From Myxococcales bacterium (GTDB taxonomy: Bacteria > Myxococcota > Bradymonadia > UBA7976 > UBA1532), in contig JAGQJJ010000235.1 of NCBI GenBank assembly GCA_020430675.1, positions 1-6,531 on the forward strand: a stretch of 6,531 nt of DNA. Direction: 5' to 3'. The notes below the pieces were generated by a model. It was not told the DNA's origin, made no database searches, and saw only the letters and a list, made by a program, of their open reading frames with translations. Shown here piece by piece: positions 1 through 5,569 of this stretch; position 1 is the first letter of the stretch, and every line of letters starts with the position of its first letter. The translations under genes and the position numbers were made by a program.

Positions 1-278
1 CGCTTCAGGCCGCCTTCCGAACCTTTCGCGGCACGACACCGCTCTCCTTCTTGCGGGAACAGCGCATCGAACGCGCGCGGCAACAACTGCTCCGCGGGGA
101 GGAGTCAACGACGATCGCGCGCGTCGTCCATGACCTGGGACTCGGCAGCCCCGGTCGATTCAGCGCCGACTACAAGCGCCGCTTCGGGGAGAGCCCTTCG
201 GCGACGCTCGCACGGGTGGCCCGCGCAGGGAGCGAGCACTCGAACGTGGCCTCGGCGCCGGGGGCTGCGGGCGCATAG
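1..278 (+). CDS. AraC-family transcriptional regulator, C-terminal DNA-binding part (5' truncated by window edge)
   Basis: This is the 3' end of an open reading frame that enters from the left edge; the frame is read from base 3 and ends at TAG 276-278. The visible ~91 residues match the second half of an AraC/XylS-type double helix-turn-helix domain. They begin LQAAFRTFRGTTPLSFLRE, continue with the linker helix (RIERARQQLL), and then give the second HTH (TTIARVVHDLGLGSPGRFS) and the family's closing FGESPSATL motif. A ~20-residue Ser/Ala/Gly-rich tail follows. Known for the family: such proteins bind promoter DNA as transcription activators, and an N-terminal domain, here outside the window, senses a ligand or mediates dimerisation. 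A TTG at 51 is not a plausible start, because it lies inside the conserved domain. The gene points toward the exbB operon, but nothing shows that it regulates it. I am sure of the family and have no basis for naming the ligand. Confidence 0.88.
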   Translation, partial: LQAAFRTFRGTTPLSFLREQRIERARQQLLRGEESTTIARVVHDLGLGSPGRFSADYKRRFGESPSATLARVARAGSEHSNVASAPGAAGA

Positions 279-534
279 ACGAGCGAGCAGACCGGGGCAG
301 CGTCGGCCCAGAAGGCGGCGCTCGGCGGCCGAGACCCCATCCGAAGGACCGCGATGTTTGTTGGTCCCGCGCCTTTGCGTGAACGCCGCGACCTGCGCGG
401 GCCGAGTTGCATCGCAATGGCGCGCCAAAGCTGCGCGCGCGGGCAAATCCCGCTAAAGTGCGCCGCCGCCGAGGCGGCGGAATGAACCATGGCCAGGCGA
501 AGTTCGATCGAACGCCACGCGATCGCCGCCGGGG
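279..534. other. Intergenic region upstream of exbB, with dyads but no clear promoter
   Basis: These 256 bases between the araC-type gene and exbB hold no convincing gene. Visible elements are a short GC hairpin (CTCGG/CCGAG arms, loop CGG, 321-333) without a T-run, which could end the upstream transcript only weakly. There is also a TTGC-ATC-GCAA dyad at 407-417, an adjoining perfect 10-bp palindrome TGGCGCGCCA at 418-427, and a GC hairpin at 463-480. A weak -10-like TAAAGT lies at 454-459, but 17 bp upstream there is only CTGCGC, a poor -35. No -24/-12 element with correct spacing was found. The exbB operon promoter most likely lies here, but I cannot place it. Confidence 0.5.
463..480. repeat. 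GC-rich inverted repeat upstream of exbB
   Basis: This is a perfect 8-bp inverted repeat, CCGCCGCC then GA then GGCGGCGG, about 55 bases before the exbB start. As RNA it would form a strong stem (in practice 7 pairs with a 4-nt loop). The following bases (AATGAACCATGG) have no T-run, so it is not a standard intrinsic terminator. It could be a leader structure or an operator, or simply a product of trinucleotide GC bias. Confidence 0.4.
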
Positions 535-1197
535 ATGAGGGAAATGAACGCGGAAGAGCAGGGCTTCTCCATCATCAACGCCTTCCTTCAGTTCTCGTCG
601 ATGGGCGCCGAGTGGGTGATGTGGCTGCTCATCGTGCTCGGGTTCGTGATGATCATCCTGTTCTTCGAGCGCCTGGTCCTCTACTTGAGCACCCGCATCG
701 ACGCGCCCTCGCTCGCCCGCGAGCTGCTCGGCCACCTCGAAGGCAACAAGATCGACGAAGCCCGCGCCCGCGTGAAGCGCGGCCAGGCGATGGAAGAGCG
801 CGTGCTGGCCGACGCGCTCGAGGCCTATGACCGCGGCTCGCACGTCGTCGAGCAGGTCATCCTCAGCTCGCTCGCCCGCGAGCGGCAGCGCTACGAGCGC
901 TTCCTCGCCTACTTTGGCACCCTGGGCAACAACGCCCCGTTCATCGGTCTGTTCGGCACCGTCATCGGCATCATCATCGCGTTTCGCGAGCTGGGCGCGA
1001 ACCCGAAGGGCGGCCTCGAAGTGGTCGGCCCGGGCATCGCCGAGGCGCTGGTCGCCACCGCGGTCGGCCTGCTGGTCGCCATCCCCGCCGTCGTCGCGTT
1101 CAACTTCTTCAAGGGCCTGCTCAAAGAGCGCGCGAGCAACACCGACTTCCTCGGCCGCATCGTGCTCGCCCGCCTCAAGTATGAAGAGGAGCGCTGA
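535..1197 (+). CDS. exbB: ExbB-type proton channel subunit (MotA/TolQ/ExbB family)
   Basis: ExbB is the inner-membrane scaffold of the Ton motor. With ExbD it couples the proton-motive force to TonB and so powers outer-membrane transporters. The 220-residue product has the family's three-helix layout: TM1 about residues 28-50, a cytoplasmic loop of about 75 residues, TM2 about 129-150 and TM3 about 169-191. TM2 carries the signature GLFGTVIGIIIAF and TM3 the motif EALVATAVGL followed by AIPAVV. E170, T142 and T175 align with the conserved E176, T148 and T181 of E. coli ExbB. The length is typical of the short ExbB class. The start at ATG 535 has GGGG directly in front of it. ATG 544, three codons later, has that GGGG at about 9 nt and may be the true start. 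exbD follows after two bases. TolQ is the alternative name, but the tonB gene downstream favours the Ton system. Confidence 0.9.
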   Translation: MREMNAEEQGFSIINAFLQFSSMGAEWVMWLLIVLGFVMIILFFERLVLYLSTRIDAPSLARELLGHLEGNKIDEARARVKRGQAMEERVLADALEAYDRGSHVVEQVILSSLARERQRYERFLAYFGTLGNNAPFIGLFGTVIGIIIAFRELGANPKGGLEVVGPGIAEALVATAVGLLVAIPAVVAFNFFKGLLKERASNTDFLGRIVLARLKYEEER

Positions 1198-1199
1198 GC

Positions 1200-1631
1200 A
1201 TGGCCGGGCTGTCTTCGGGCGCCGACGACGATGACGGCATCGTTGGCATCAACGTGACGCCGCTGGTCGACATCATGCTCGTGCTGCTGATCATCTTCAT
1301 GGTGACCTCGACCTATATCGTCAAGCCGAGCATCGAGGTCGAGCTGCCCAAGGCGGCGACCGGCGGCGATACGCTCGACACCACGCTCTCGCTGGTCATC
1401 GATCAGAAAGGCGATCTGTTCCTCAACGGCGAGCCGACCACGATCGACGGCATCGCCGCGAAGTGCCGCGAGGTCATCAAGAAGGACGCCAACGCCCAGG
1501 CCATCATCGCCGCCGACAAAGCCACGCCGCACGGCGATGTGGTCGCCATCATCGACCTCATCCGGCGCAATGGCGTGCTCAAGTTCGCCATCAACATCGA
1601 ACCGCAAACGCTCGAAGCGCCGCGGTACTGA
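1200..1631 (+). CDS. exbD: ExbD-type biopolymer transport protein (TolR/ExbD family)
   Basis: ExbD is the second stator subunit of the Ton motor. It has one inner-membrane helix with a proton-carrying aspartate, and a periplasmic domain that contacts TonB. The 143-residue product has a short acidic cytoplasmic N-terminus (ADDDDGI), then the family hallmark INVTPLVDIMLVLLIIFMVT. Asp24 is at the head of the helix and corresponds to the essential Asp25 of E. coli ExbD. The rest is the expected periplasmic alpha/beta domain (IEVELPKA, a beta stretch LSLVIDQKGDLFLNG, and IIAADKATPHGDVVAIIDLIRRNGVLKFAINIE written here in parts). The length is normal for the family. ATG 1200 has a good GAGGAG ribosome site at 1186-1191, inside the exbB 3' end, and starts two bases after the exbB stop, so the two are probably translationally coupled. 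Confidence 0.93.
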   Translation: MAGLSSGADDDDGIVGINVTPLVDIMLVLLIIFMVTSTYIVKPSIEVELPKAATGGDTLDTTLSLVIDQKGDLFLNGEPTTIDGIAAKCREVIKKDANAQAIIAADKATPHGDVVAIIDLIRRNGVLKFAINIEPQTLEAPRY

Positions 1632-1636
1632 GCCCG

Positions 1637-2434
1637 ATGTACGCGCTGCAGGACGAGCCCGAGAAGGGCCACCGGCTGCCACTGCTCGCCATCGGCGCGG
1701 TGCTGGCCATCGTCGTGCAGGGCGGCGGGCTTTGGGCGGCGCATAGTTACGAGCCGCCGCAGAAGAAGGAGAAGGTGGTCTCGCTGGTGCGCTTCGAGGT
1801 GAAGAAGCCCGAGCCGCCGCCGCCACCACCACCGCCGCCGCCCGAGGTCAAGCCCGAGCCGCCGCCGCCCCCGCCGCCCGAACCGCCGAAGCCCAAGCCG
1901 CGACCGCGGCCGAAGCCCAAGCCGGTCAAACCCGAGCCGCTGCCGCCGCCCGAGCCGGCCAAGCCGCCCGAGCCGCAGAAGAAGAAAGTGGTGCCCTTGC
2001 TGACCGGCGTGACGCTGGAGAGCACCGCGCTCGGCAGCGGCGGCATGAAGGTGCAGGTCGGCAATACGCAGATGGGCGAGGTCAATCGGCAGGCGGTCGA
2101 CGCGGTCATCGAGCCGGCGACGCCGCCCGAACCGCCGGCGCCCGCCGAGAAGCGCGAGCCGGTGCGCAAACCCCCGCGGCGGCTGCGCGAGGTGAAGCCC
2201 GCCTACCCGCCCGCCGCGCGGCGCGCGGGCATCGAAGGCACGATCGTGTTGGTGGTGAGCCTCGACGAGAAGGGCGTTGTGACCGACGTGCAGCTCATCT
2301 CGGGGCTGGGTTACGGCCTCGACGAGAGCGCGGTCGAAGCCGTGCGGCGATGGCAGTACGCGCCGGCGACCGTCGATGGCAAGCCGGTCAAGAGCACGCG
2401 CCGCGAGAAGGTGGAGTTCATCCTCGAAGACTGA
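1637..2434 (+). CDS. tonB: TonB energy-transducing protein
   Basis: TonB spans the periplasm and transmits energy from ExbB/ExbD to TonB-dependent receptors. The 265-residue product has a short N-terminus, a signal-anchor helix at about residues 14-35, and then a very proline-rich spacer at about 58-113 with runs of ten and seven prolines and many Lys-Pro/Glu-Pro pairs. A middle segment (124-149, GVTLESTALG...VGNTQMGEV) follows, then a second Pro-rich linker. The C-terminal TonB domain at about 186-265 has the YP pair at 190-191, GIEGTIVLVVSLDEKGVVTDV, and the RRWQYAPATVDGKPV motif. ATG 1637 is chosen because it begins five bases after the exbD stop and gives a proper N-terminal anchor; the frame is open upstream to 1463, but that part lies over exbD and reads as nonsense. 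The ribosome site is weak, which suggests coupling to exbD translation. The substrate served is unknown. Confidence 0.92.
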   Translation: MYALQDEPEKGHRLPLLAIGAVLAIVVQGGGLWAAHSYEPPQKKEKVVSLVRFEVKKPEPPPPPPPPPPEVKPEPPPPPPPEPPKPKPRPRPKPKPVKPEPLPPPEPAKPPEPQKKKVVPLLTGVTLESTALGSGGMKVQVGNTQMGEVNRQAVDAVIEPATPPEPPAPAEKREPVRKPPRRLREVKPAYPPAARRAGIEGTIVLVVSLDEKGVVTDVQLISGLGYGLDESAVEAVRRWQYAPATVDGKPVKSTRREKVEFILED

Positions 2435-2440
2435 CGGACA

Positions 2441-3529
2441 TCAGCCGCAGTCCGCCTCATCGCCGCCACAGGGCGGCGCGCACTCGCCCTCGTGCTCGAC
2501 GCGCACGCCCGCGCAGCCCGCGGCGCACTCATTGCCATAGGTCTGCCCATCGGCGCCGCAGACCGGCGCGTCGATGAGCGGGCAGGCGCAGAGCACCTCG
2601 GGGTCGGCGAAGCAGCCGCAGCCGCAGGGATCAGAGAAGCCACGGGTGCCTGCCGGGCAGTCAAAGTCGATGGCCTGGCAGACCTCGGGATCGCGCGACA
2701 GATAGCGCACGCCGTCGGTCTCGCCCTCGGGGCAAAGGCAGGCGCAGCCGCCGCAGCCGTTCTCATCGGCCGCGTAGCCGAACTCGCAGAAGAGATCGCA
2801 GATGGGGCAGTCATCGGCGCACAAGCCATCATGAGACACGCCGACATCATGGCAGATCGCCTCGCAGGCGTTGTCATAGCTGTGGCCATCACTGCCGCAG
2901 ACGGGCGAGTAGATCTCAGGGCAGCCCTGATCGCAGGCGGGCGGCGGCGGGCAGGCGCAGATCTCGCAGCCCTGCTCATTGCGCGCGAGTTGACCGCCCG
3001 GGCAGGCCAGATCGCAGAGCACCTCTTCGCACTCACCCGGCGGGCAGGCGCAGATCTCACAGCCCTGCTCATTGCGGGCGAGTTGACCGCCCGGGCAGGC
3101 CAGGTCGCACAGCACGTCTTCGCACTCGGCCGGTGGGCAGGCCCGCTCGGTGCAGGCCCACTCAAAATCATCGGTGCAGGTGCAGGTATTGCAGCCATCA
3201 TCGGCCGGCCGCTGCTCGCCGGGCTCGCAGAATGGCATCGGGCACGGCGTCGGAAGACAGTTCCACTCGCCCTCGACGCACTCGCAGGCCATGCAGGCCC
3301 CGGCGTCAGGCGCGGGCACGCCCTCGCACTCGTGGATGCAGGCGATGTCGGGACAGACCCAGGCGCCGTCATCCGAGCAGACGCACTCGCCGCAGCCCTC
3401 GGCGCCGAGCCGGCGGTCGCCGGGATGACAGGGATTCTCTTGGGGTGGATCTTCGATCAGCTCGCAGGCGCCGAAGACCAGGGTCATGAGGCAGGCAAAG
3501 ACATAAAGAGGCAGACGGGTGGCGTTCAT
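2441..3529 (-). CDS. Cysteine-rich lipoprotein with pacifastin-like, antistasin-like and Kazal-like domains (putative secreted protease inhibitor)
   Basis: The predicted product is a 362-residue surface or periplasmic lipoprotein. Residues 1-22 (MNATRLPLYVFACLMTLVFGAC) form a signal peptide ending in a lipobox-like FGA-Cys22. The mature part has about 57 cysteines in roughly 340 residues. Three units at 34-64, 68-96 and 101-131 have the spacing C-x10/11-C-x-x-C-x-C-x6/7-C-x4-C of pacifastin/VWC-like domains; the third also has the CN-T-C-T-C and CT-x3-C details. Two near-identical 31-residue units (about 133-163, 164-194) and a third at 241-264 follow the antistasin pattern ending GCxxCxC. 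Kazal-like domains lie at 199-237 (PVCGSDGHSYDNAC) and 314-350 (PVCGADGQTYGNEC). Between them is a DPC-GCGC block (284-306). In eukaryotes all three families inhibit proteases. By alignment with ovomucoid, the P1 residues of the Kazal loops would be Glu205 and Leu318. Inhibition here is inferred from fold; structural or adhesive roles remain possible. The start is set by a good ribosome site and a promoter just upstream. Confidence 0.85.
   Translation of the reverse strand: MNATRLPLYVFACLMTLVFGACELIEDPPQENPCHPGDRRLGAEGCGECVCSDDGAWVCPDIACIHECEGVPAPDAGACMACECVEGEWNCLPTPCPMPFCEPGEQRPADDGCNTCTCTDDFEWACTERACPPAECEDVLCDLACPGGQLARNEQGCEICACPPGECEEVLCDLACPGGQLARNEQGCEICACPPPPACDQGCPEIYSPVCGSDGHSYDNACEAICHDVGVSHDGLCADDCPICDLFCEFGYAADENGCGGCACLCPEGETDGVRYLSRDPEVCQAIDFDCPAGTRGFSDPCGCGCFADPEVLCACPLIDAPVCGADGQTYGNECAAGCAGVRVEHEGECAPPCGGDEADCG
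2948..3133 (-). repeat. 93-bp tandem duplication inside the cysteine-rich lipoprotein gene
   Basis: Two adjacent 93-bp copies, 2948-3040 and 3041-3133, differ at 7 positions by my count (about 92% identity). Each encodes one 31-residue antistasin-like unit containing CDLACPGGQLARNEQGC and EICAC. The period is a whole number of codons, so the duplication added one disulfide domain without shifting the frame. The higher identity within this pair than between any other domains of the protein indicates that it arose recently. Confidence 0.93.
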
Positions 3530-3534
3530 GGCAT

Positions 3535-3541
3535 CTCTCCC
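3535..3541 (-). promoter_or_regulatory. Ribosome binding site fixing the start of the cysteine-rich lipoprotein
   Basis: On the minus strand GGGAGAG lies five bases before ATG 3529. Together with the signal peptide that begins at that ATG, it rules out the longer open frame reaching up to 3751, which would put the hydrophobic segment 75 residues in. Confidence 0.75.
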
Positions 3542-3579
3542 ATGCGATGGCGTGAAATCGTCAGGTGGCGGAGGCCAAG

Positions 3580-3595
3580 AGCAACCCGTGTGCCA
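3580..3595 (-). promoter_or_regulatory. Sigma-54 (-24/-12) promoter for the cysteine-rich lipoprotein gene
   Basis: Read on the minus strand the sequence is TGGCACACGGGTTGCT. It matches the consensus TGGCAC-N5-TTGCW at every defined position, including the required GG (-24) and GC (-12) with the right 10-base interval. The predicted transcript start is near 3569, giving a leader of about 40 nt before ATG 3529. Known for sigma-54: such promoters are silent until an ATP-dependent enhancer-binding protein acts from upstream. Confidence 0.7.
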
Positions 3596-3780
3596 GCGCT
3601 GCAGCCCGCAATGCACCGTCGCCGGGCCTCGGATTGCTGAGAGGGCGCCAAATTTTCCGCTGCGGCCCTTCGGTCGAGCGATCTCGGACCCGAGTGCAGA
3701 GCCTCGCAAGGAAATGCCCCGCATGGACGACGACCGGGACACGCCGTGCACGGAGGCGGCGCTCGAAGATCAGGGTCGAT

Positions 3781-3812
3781 ACAACTGGAGGCGGGTCGCG
3801 CACAACTCCAGG
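3781..3812. repeat. Imperfect 11-bp repeat, possible enhancer-binding site
   Basis: ACAACTGGAGG (3781-3791) and ACAACTCCAGG (3802-3812) agree at 9 of 11 positions and are offset by 21 bp, two turns of the helix. The differing bases make CTGGAG and CTCCAG, so the pair also forms an inverted repeat with 15 bases between the arms. It lies about 95-127 bp upstream of the predicted start of the plus-strand transcript, a usual position for a sigma-54 activator site. This is pattern only, and chance is possible. Confidence 0.35.
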
Positions 3813-3881
3813 GGTGCCGATCACCCGCCTTTGGCCCATGTCGTCTGCCGCAAGGCCGCGCCATCTGGCAGGCCCCGCCCG

Positions 3882-3897
3882 TGGCATACCCCTTGCG
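3882..3897 (+). promoter_or_regulatory. Sigma-54 (-24/-12) promoter for the beta-helix/MopE-motif operon
   Basis: The sequence TGGCATACCCCTTGCG has the invariant GG and GC at the exact interval of the -24/-12 consensus, with TGGCA and TTGC intact; positions 6, 7 and 16 deviate. The predicted start is near 3908, leaving a leader of about 30 nt before ATG 3938. Confidence is raised because an independent match faces the other way in front of the divergent gene. Confidence 0.6.
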
Positions 3898-3937
3898 ATG
3901 CCCGCCGCTCACTCCACAACTGCGCCAGTGAGGATCC

Positions 3938-5569
3938 ATGCGCACCTATCTCCCGTTCTTGATCGTTGCTGTGCTGTCGGCCGCGCCTGCGGTCGCTGAA
4001 CCGCTCATCTACGAAGGCGAACTGACCGGACTGGCCGACGACGCCGAGACGGTCGACCTGCGCTTTGCGCTCTTTGCCGACCCGGACGATGGCCAGCCGG
4101 TCTGGGTCAGCGATGACCTCACTCTGACCGTGCAGCACATGCCCGCGGGCCAGGCCCGCTTCGTCGCAGAGCTGGAGCAGGGGCCGAATGGCATGCTCCA
4201 GCCGTATCACTTCGCCGGCAGCCGATGGCTTGAGGTCGCGGTGCTGCCGCCCGGCCAAGCCGCCGTACCCCTCGCCCCCCGTCAACGGGTGGGCTGGACG
4301 CCGTCGTCGTTTGATCCCACCCTCAAGGGACGGCCTGGCGACGGCATCTTCCTCATGTCGGTGCACTGCGGCCAGGGCGCCCACGCCGAGGGCGCCGTCG
4401 AGCGCTTCGATGACTTGCTCGACGCCGTGCATTGGCTCGACGACAAGCGCATCGCCGAAGGCACCACGGTGCGCATCGCCGTGCGGGGGGACTGTCCCAT
4501 GCAAGGCGCCTTGCGCCTCGCCCATCCCGACGGGCTGCACATCGAGCTCGTCGGCGACCCCGACGGCCTCGAGGCGCCTTTGCTGACCTTCCCGACCGAT
4601 GGCATCATGGTCACGGACGGGCATCAACTGGGCCTCGTGCAGGGCCTCCGCATCCGCCGTGACCCCGCCGGGCCCGATGGCCCCGTCAGCTACGGTCTCT
4701 CGGCCAGCCGCGGCGCCTTGCTGCGCGCCGATGACCTGGAGGTGGAAGGCTTCTATTACGGCATCAGCGCCGAAGACGGCGGGGTGATCATCGACCCCAC
4801 CAACGACGGTCCACTCGTCGCTCGAGCGAACGGGAGCGGCTTCGTCGCCGCTTGGGGTGGGCTGCTTCGCGCCTTCGAGCCTCAAGCGCTCGACAACACA
4901 GGCGCCGGGTTCACGACCAGCGGCAACGGCACCTTCGCGAGCGGGAATGCCATCGCGCGGGCCAACGGCGGGGTCGGCTTTCGCGCCAACCATGGCTCGG
5001 TGATGCGGGTCTATGAGTCGATCGCGGAAGGCAATGCCGTGCAAGGCTTCCTTGCGCAGGATAACTCGCATATGTACGTGGACTACTCCTGGGCGCTGGG
5101 CAATACCCACTCGGGCTTCCAGACCGTGGCGAGTGCTTCGATGGACGCGTCGGCGACGACCGCCGAGCACAATGAGGGCGTCGGCTACTTTGCGACCAGC
5201 AACAGCGTGCTTTCAGCCCCCGGGAGCTACAGCGTTGAGAACCAAGACGGCGAAGTCTGGTCCGAACGCGGCAGCTTCATTCGCTTCGACTGTACGGCCC
5301 GAACCGAGCGGGCAAACCAGTTGAACCCCGATGGTGAGCCGCCCGCGCGTCCCATCGTTCGGGCGCGCGACGCCGATGAGCGGACCGTCGCGCCGGTCTA
5401 TGCCATCCACGAAGGCATGGTCGACGCCAATGGCTGCAACTTCCTGACGCCCGCGGACATCTTCGGTCGAGACACAATGGTCCGCCACCCAGCCGCGTCC
5501 GACGAGCCCCTGCCCGCTCACGTCATCAATGAAGATGCCAGCGCGCCGTGCTGTGGAGAGTTGCCATGA
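3938..5569 (+). CDS. Secreted right-handed parallel beta-helix protein
   Basis: The 543-residue product is exported. Residues 1-20 (MRTYLPFLIVAVLSAAPAVA) form a Sec signal peptide with an AVA cleavage site before Glu21. Residues ~21-125 form a beta-rich N-terminal module (PLIYEGELTGL, RFALFADPDDGQPVW, RFVAEL, RWLEVAVLPP, LAPRQRVGWTPSSF). I have seen this style of module at the head of secreted and fibre-like proteins but cannot name it. From ~135 on it looks like a pectin-lyase-type parallel beta-helix. The clearest part is five consecutive rungs of exactly 23 residues at 317-431, each following A-x-x-N-x-x-x-G-[FY], preceded by a 22-residue rung and followed by a degenerate one. No catalytic residues can be assigned, so it may be a structural, adhesive or glycan-binding protein rather than an enzyme. 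ATG 3938 has GTGAGG four bases upstream (3928-3933). The 3' end overlaps the next gene by 4 bp, so the two form an operon. Confidence 0.85.
   Translation: MRTYLPFLIVAVLSAAPAVAEPLIYEGELTGLADDAETVDLRFALFADPDDGQPVWVSDDLTLTVQHMPAGQARFVAELEQGPNGMLQPYHFAGSRWLEVAVLPPGQAAVPLAPRQRVGWTPSSFDPTLKGRPGDGIFLMSVHCGQGAHAEGAVERFDDLLDAVHWLDDKRIAEGTTVRIAVRGDCPMQGALRLAHPDGLHIELVGDPDGLEAPLLTFPTDGIMVTDGHQLGLVQGLRIRRDPAGPDGPVSYGLSASRGALLRADDLEVEGFYYGISAEDGGVIIDPTNDGPLVARANGSGFVAAWGGLLRAFEPQALDNTGAGFTTSGNGTFASGNAIARANGGVGFRANHGSVMRVYESIAEGNAVQGFLAQDNSHMYVDYSWALGNTHSGFQTVASASMDASATTAEHNEGVGYFATSNSVLSAPGSYSVENQDGEVWSERGSFIRFDCTARTERANQLNPDGEPPARPIVRARDADERTVAPVYAIHEGMVDANGCNFLTPADIFGRDTMVRHPAASDEPLPAHVINEDASAPCCGELP
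4886..5230 (+). repeat. Five tandem 69-bp (23-residue) beta-helix rungs
   Basis: Within the beta-helix gene, residues 317-339, 340-362, 363-385, 386-408 and 409-431 align without gaps. Asn is at rung position 4 (N320, 343, 366, 389, 412), Gly at 8 and Phe/Tyr at 9. In a parallel beta-helix these would stack as an asparagine ladder and an aromatic stack. The DNA copies are diverged, so the repeat is old and kept by structure rather than freshly duplicated. Confidence 0.8.
5555..5560 (+). promoter_or_regulatory. Ribosome binding site supporting the ATGA-coupled start
   Basis: GGAGAG lies five bases before ATG 5566 and inside the 3' end of the preceding gene, whose TGA is 5567-5569. This favours ATG 5566 over the in-frame GTG at 5548 as start of the MopE-motif lipoprotein. 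Confidence 0.75.

Larger units (their letters stand above)
3530..3937. other. Divergent intergenic regulatory region
   Basis: These 408 bases lie between the divergent start codons of the cysteine-rich lipoprotein gene (minus) and the beta-helix gene (plus). I see no credible gene here; the open frames crossing it have no domain and no ribosome site. It contains one -24/-12 element for each direction (listed separately), a 21-bp-spaced repeat at 3781-3812, and small dyads CTCGG-AC-CCGAG (3683-3694) and GGGTG-N5-CACCC (3812-3826). The A/T-richer patch AAATTTT near 3650 stands out in the GC-rich surroundings and could aid DNA bending. The arrangement is what a shared enhancer region would look like, but the DNA-binding protein is not in the window. 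Confidence 0.6.

Noticed and set aside
369..386. Possible -24/-12 element (TGG...TTTGCG) upstream of exbB
   Set aside because: The GG to GC interval is two bases too long, which sigma-54 does not tolerate.
1463..1636. Upstream extension of the tonB frame over exbD
   Set aside because: It lies wholly inside exbD in another frame, reads as His/Arg-rich nonsense, and the membrane anchor starts properly from ATG 1637.
909..1832. Minus-strand 307-residue open frame opposite exbB/exbD/tonB
   Set aside because: It is a shadow of three unmistakable genes on the plus strand and is low-complexity in its translation.
2948..3133. CRISPR-like or mobile repeat
   Set aside because: Only two adjacent copies, no spacers, in frame within a protein domain: an internal duplication.
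2492..3640. Plus-strand 382-residue open frame antisense to the cysteine-rich gene
   Set aside because: Its Ala/Gly-rich translation is the mirror of the GC-biased minus-strand codons. The minus frame has clear disulfide domains, a signal peptide and a ribosome site.
3530..3751. N-terminal extension of the cysteine-rich lipoprotein up to an ATG at 3751 (minus)
   Set aside because: It would bury the signal peptide 75 residues inside, it has no domain, and it contains the sigma-54 promoter and the ribosome site for ATG 3529.
3821..5170. Minus-strand 449-residue open frame opposite the beta-helix gene
   Set aside because: It has no start site or recognisable domain. The plus strand carries a signal peptide and a regular 23-residue repeat.
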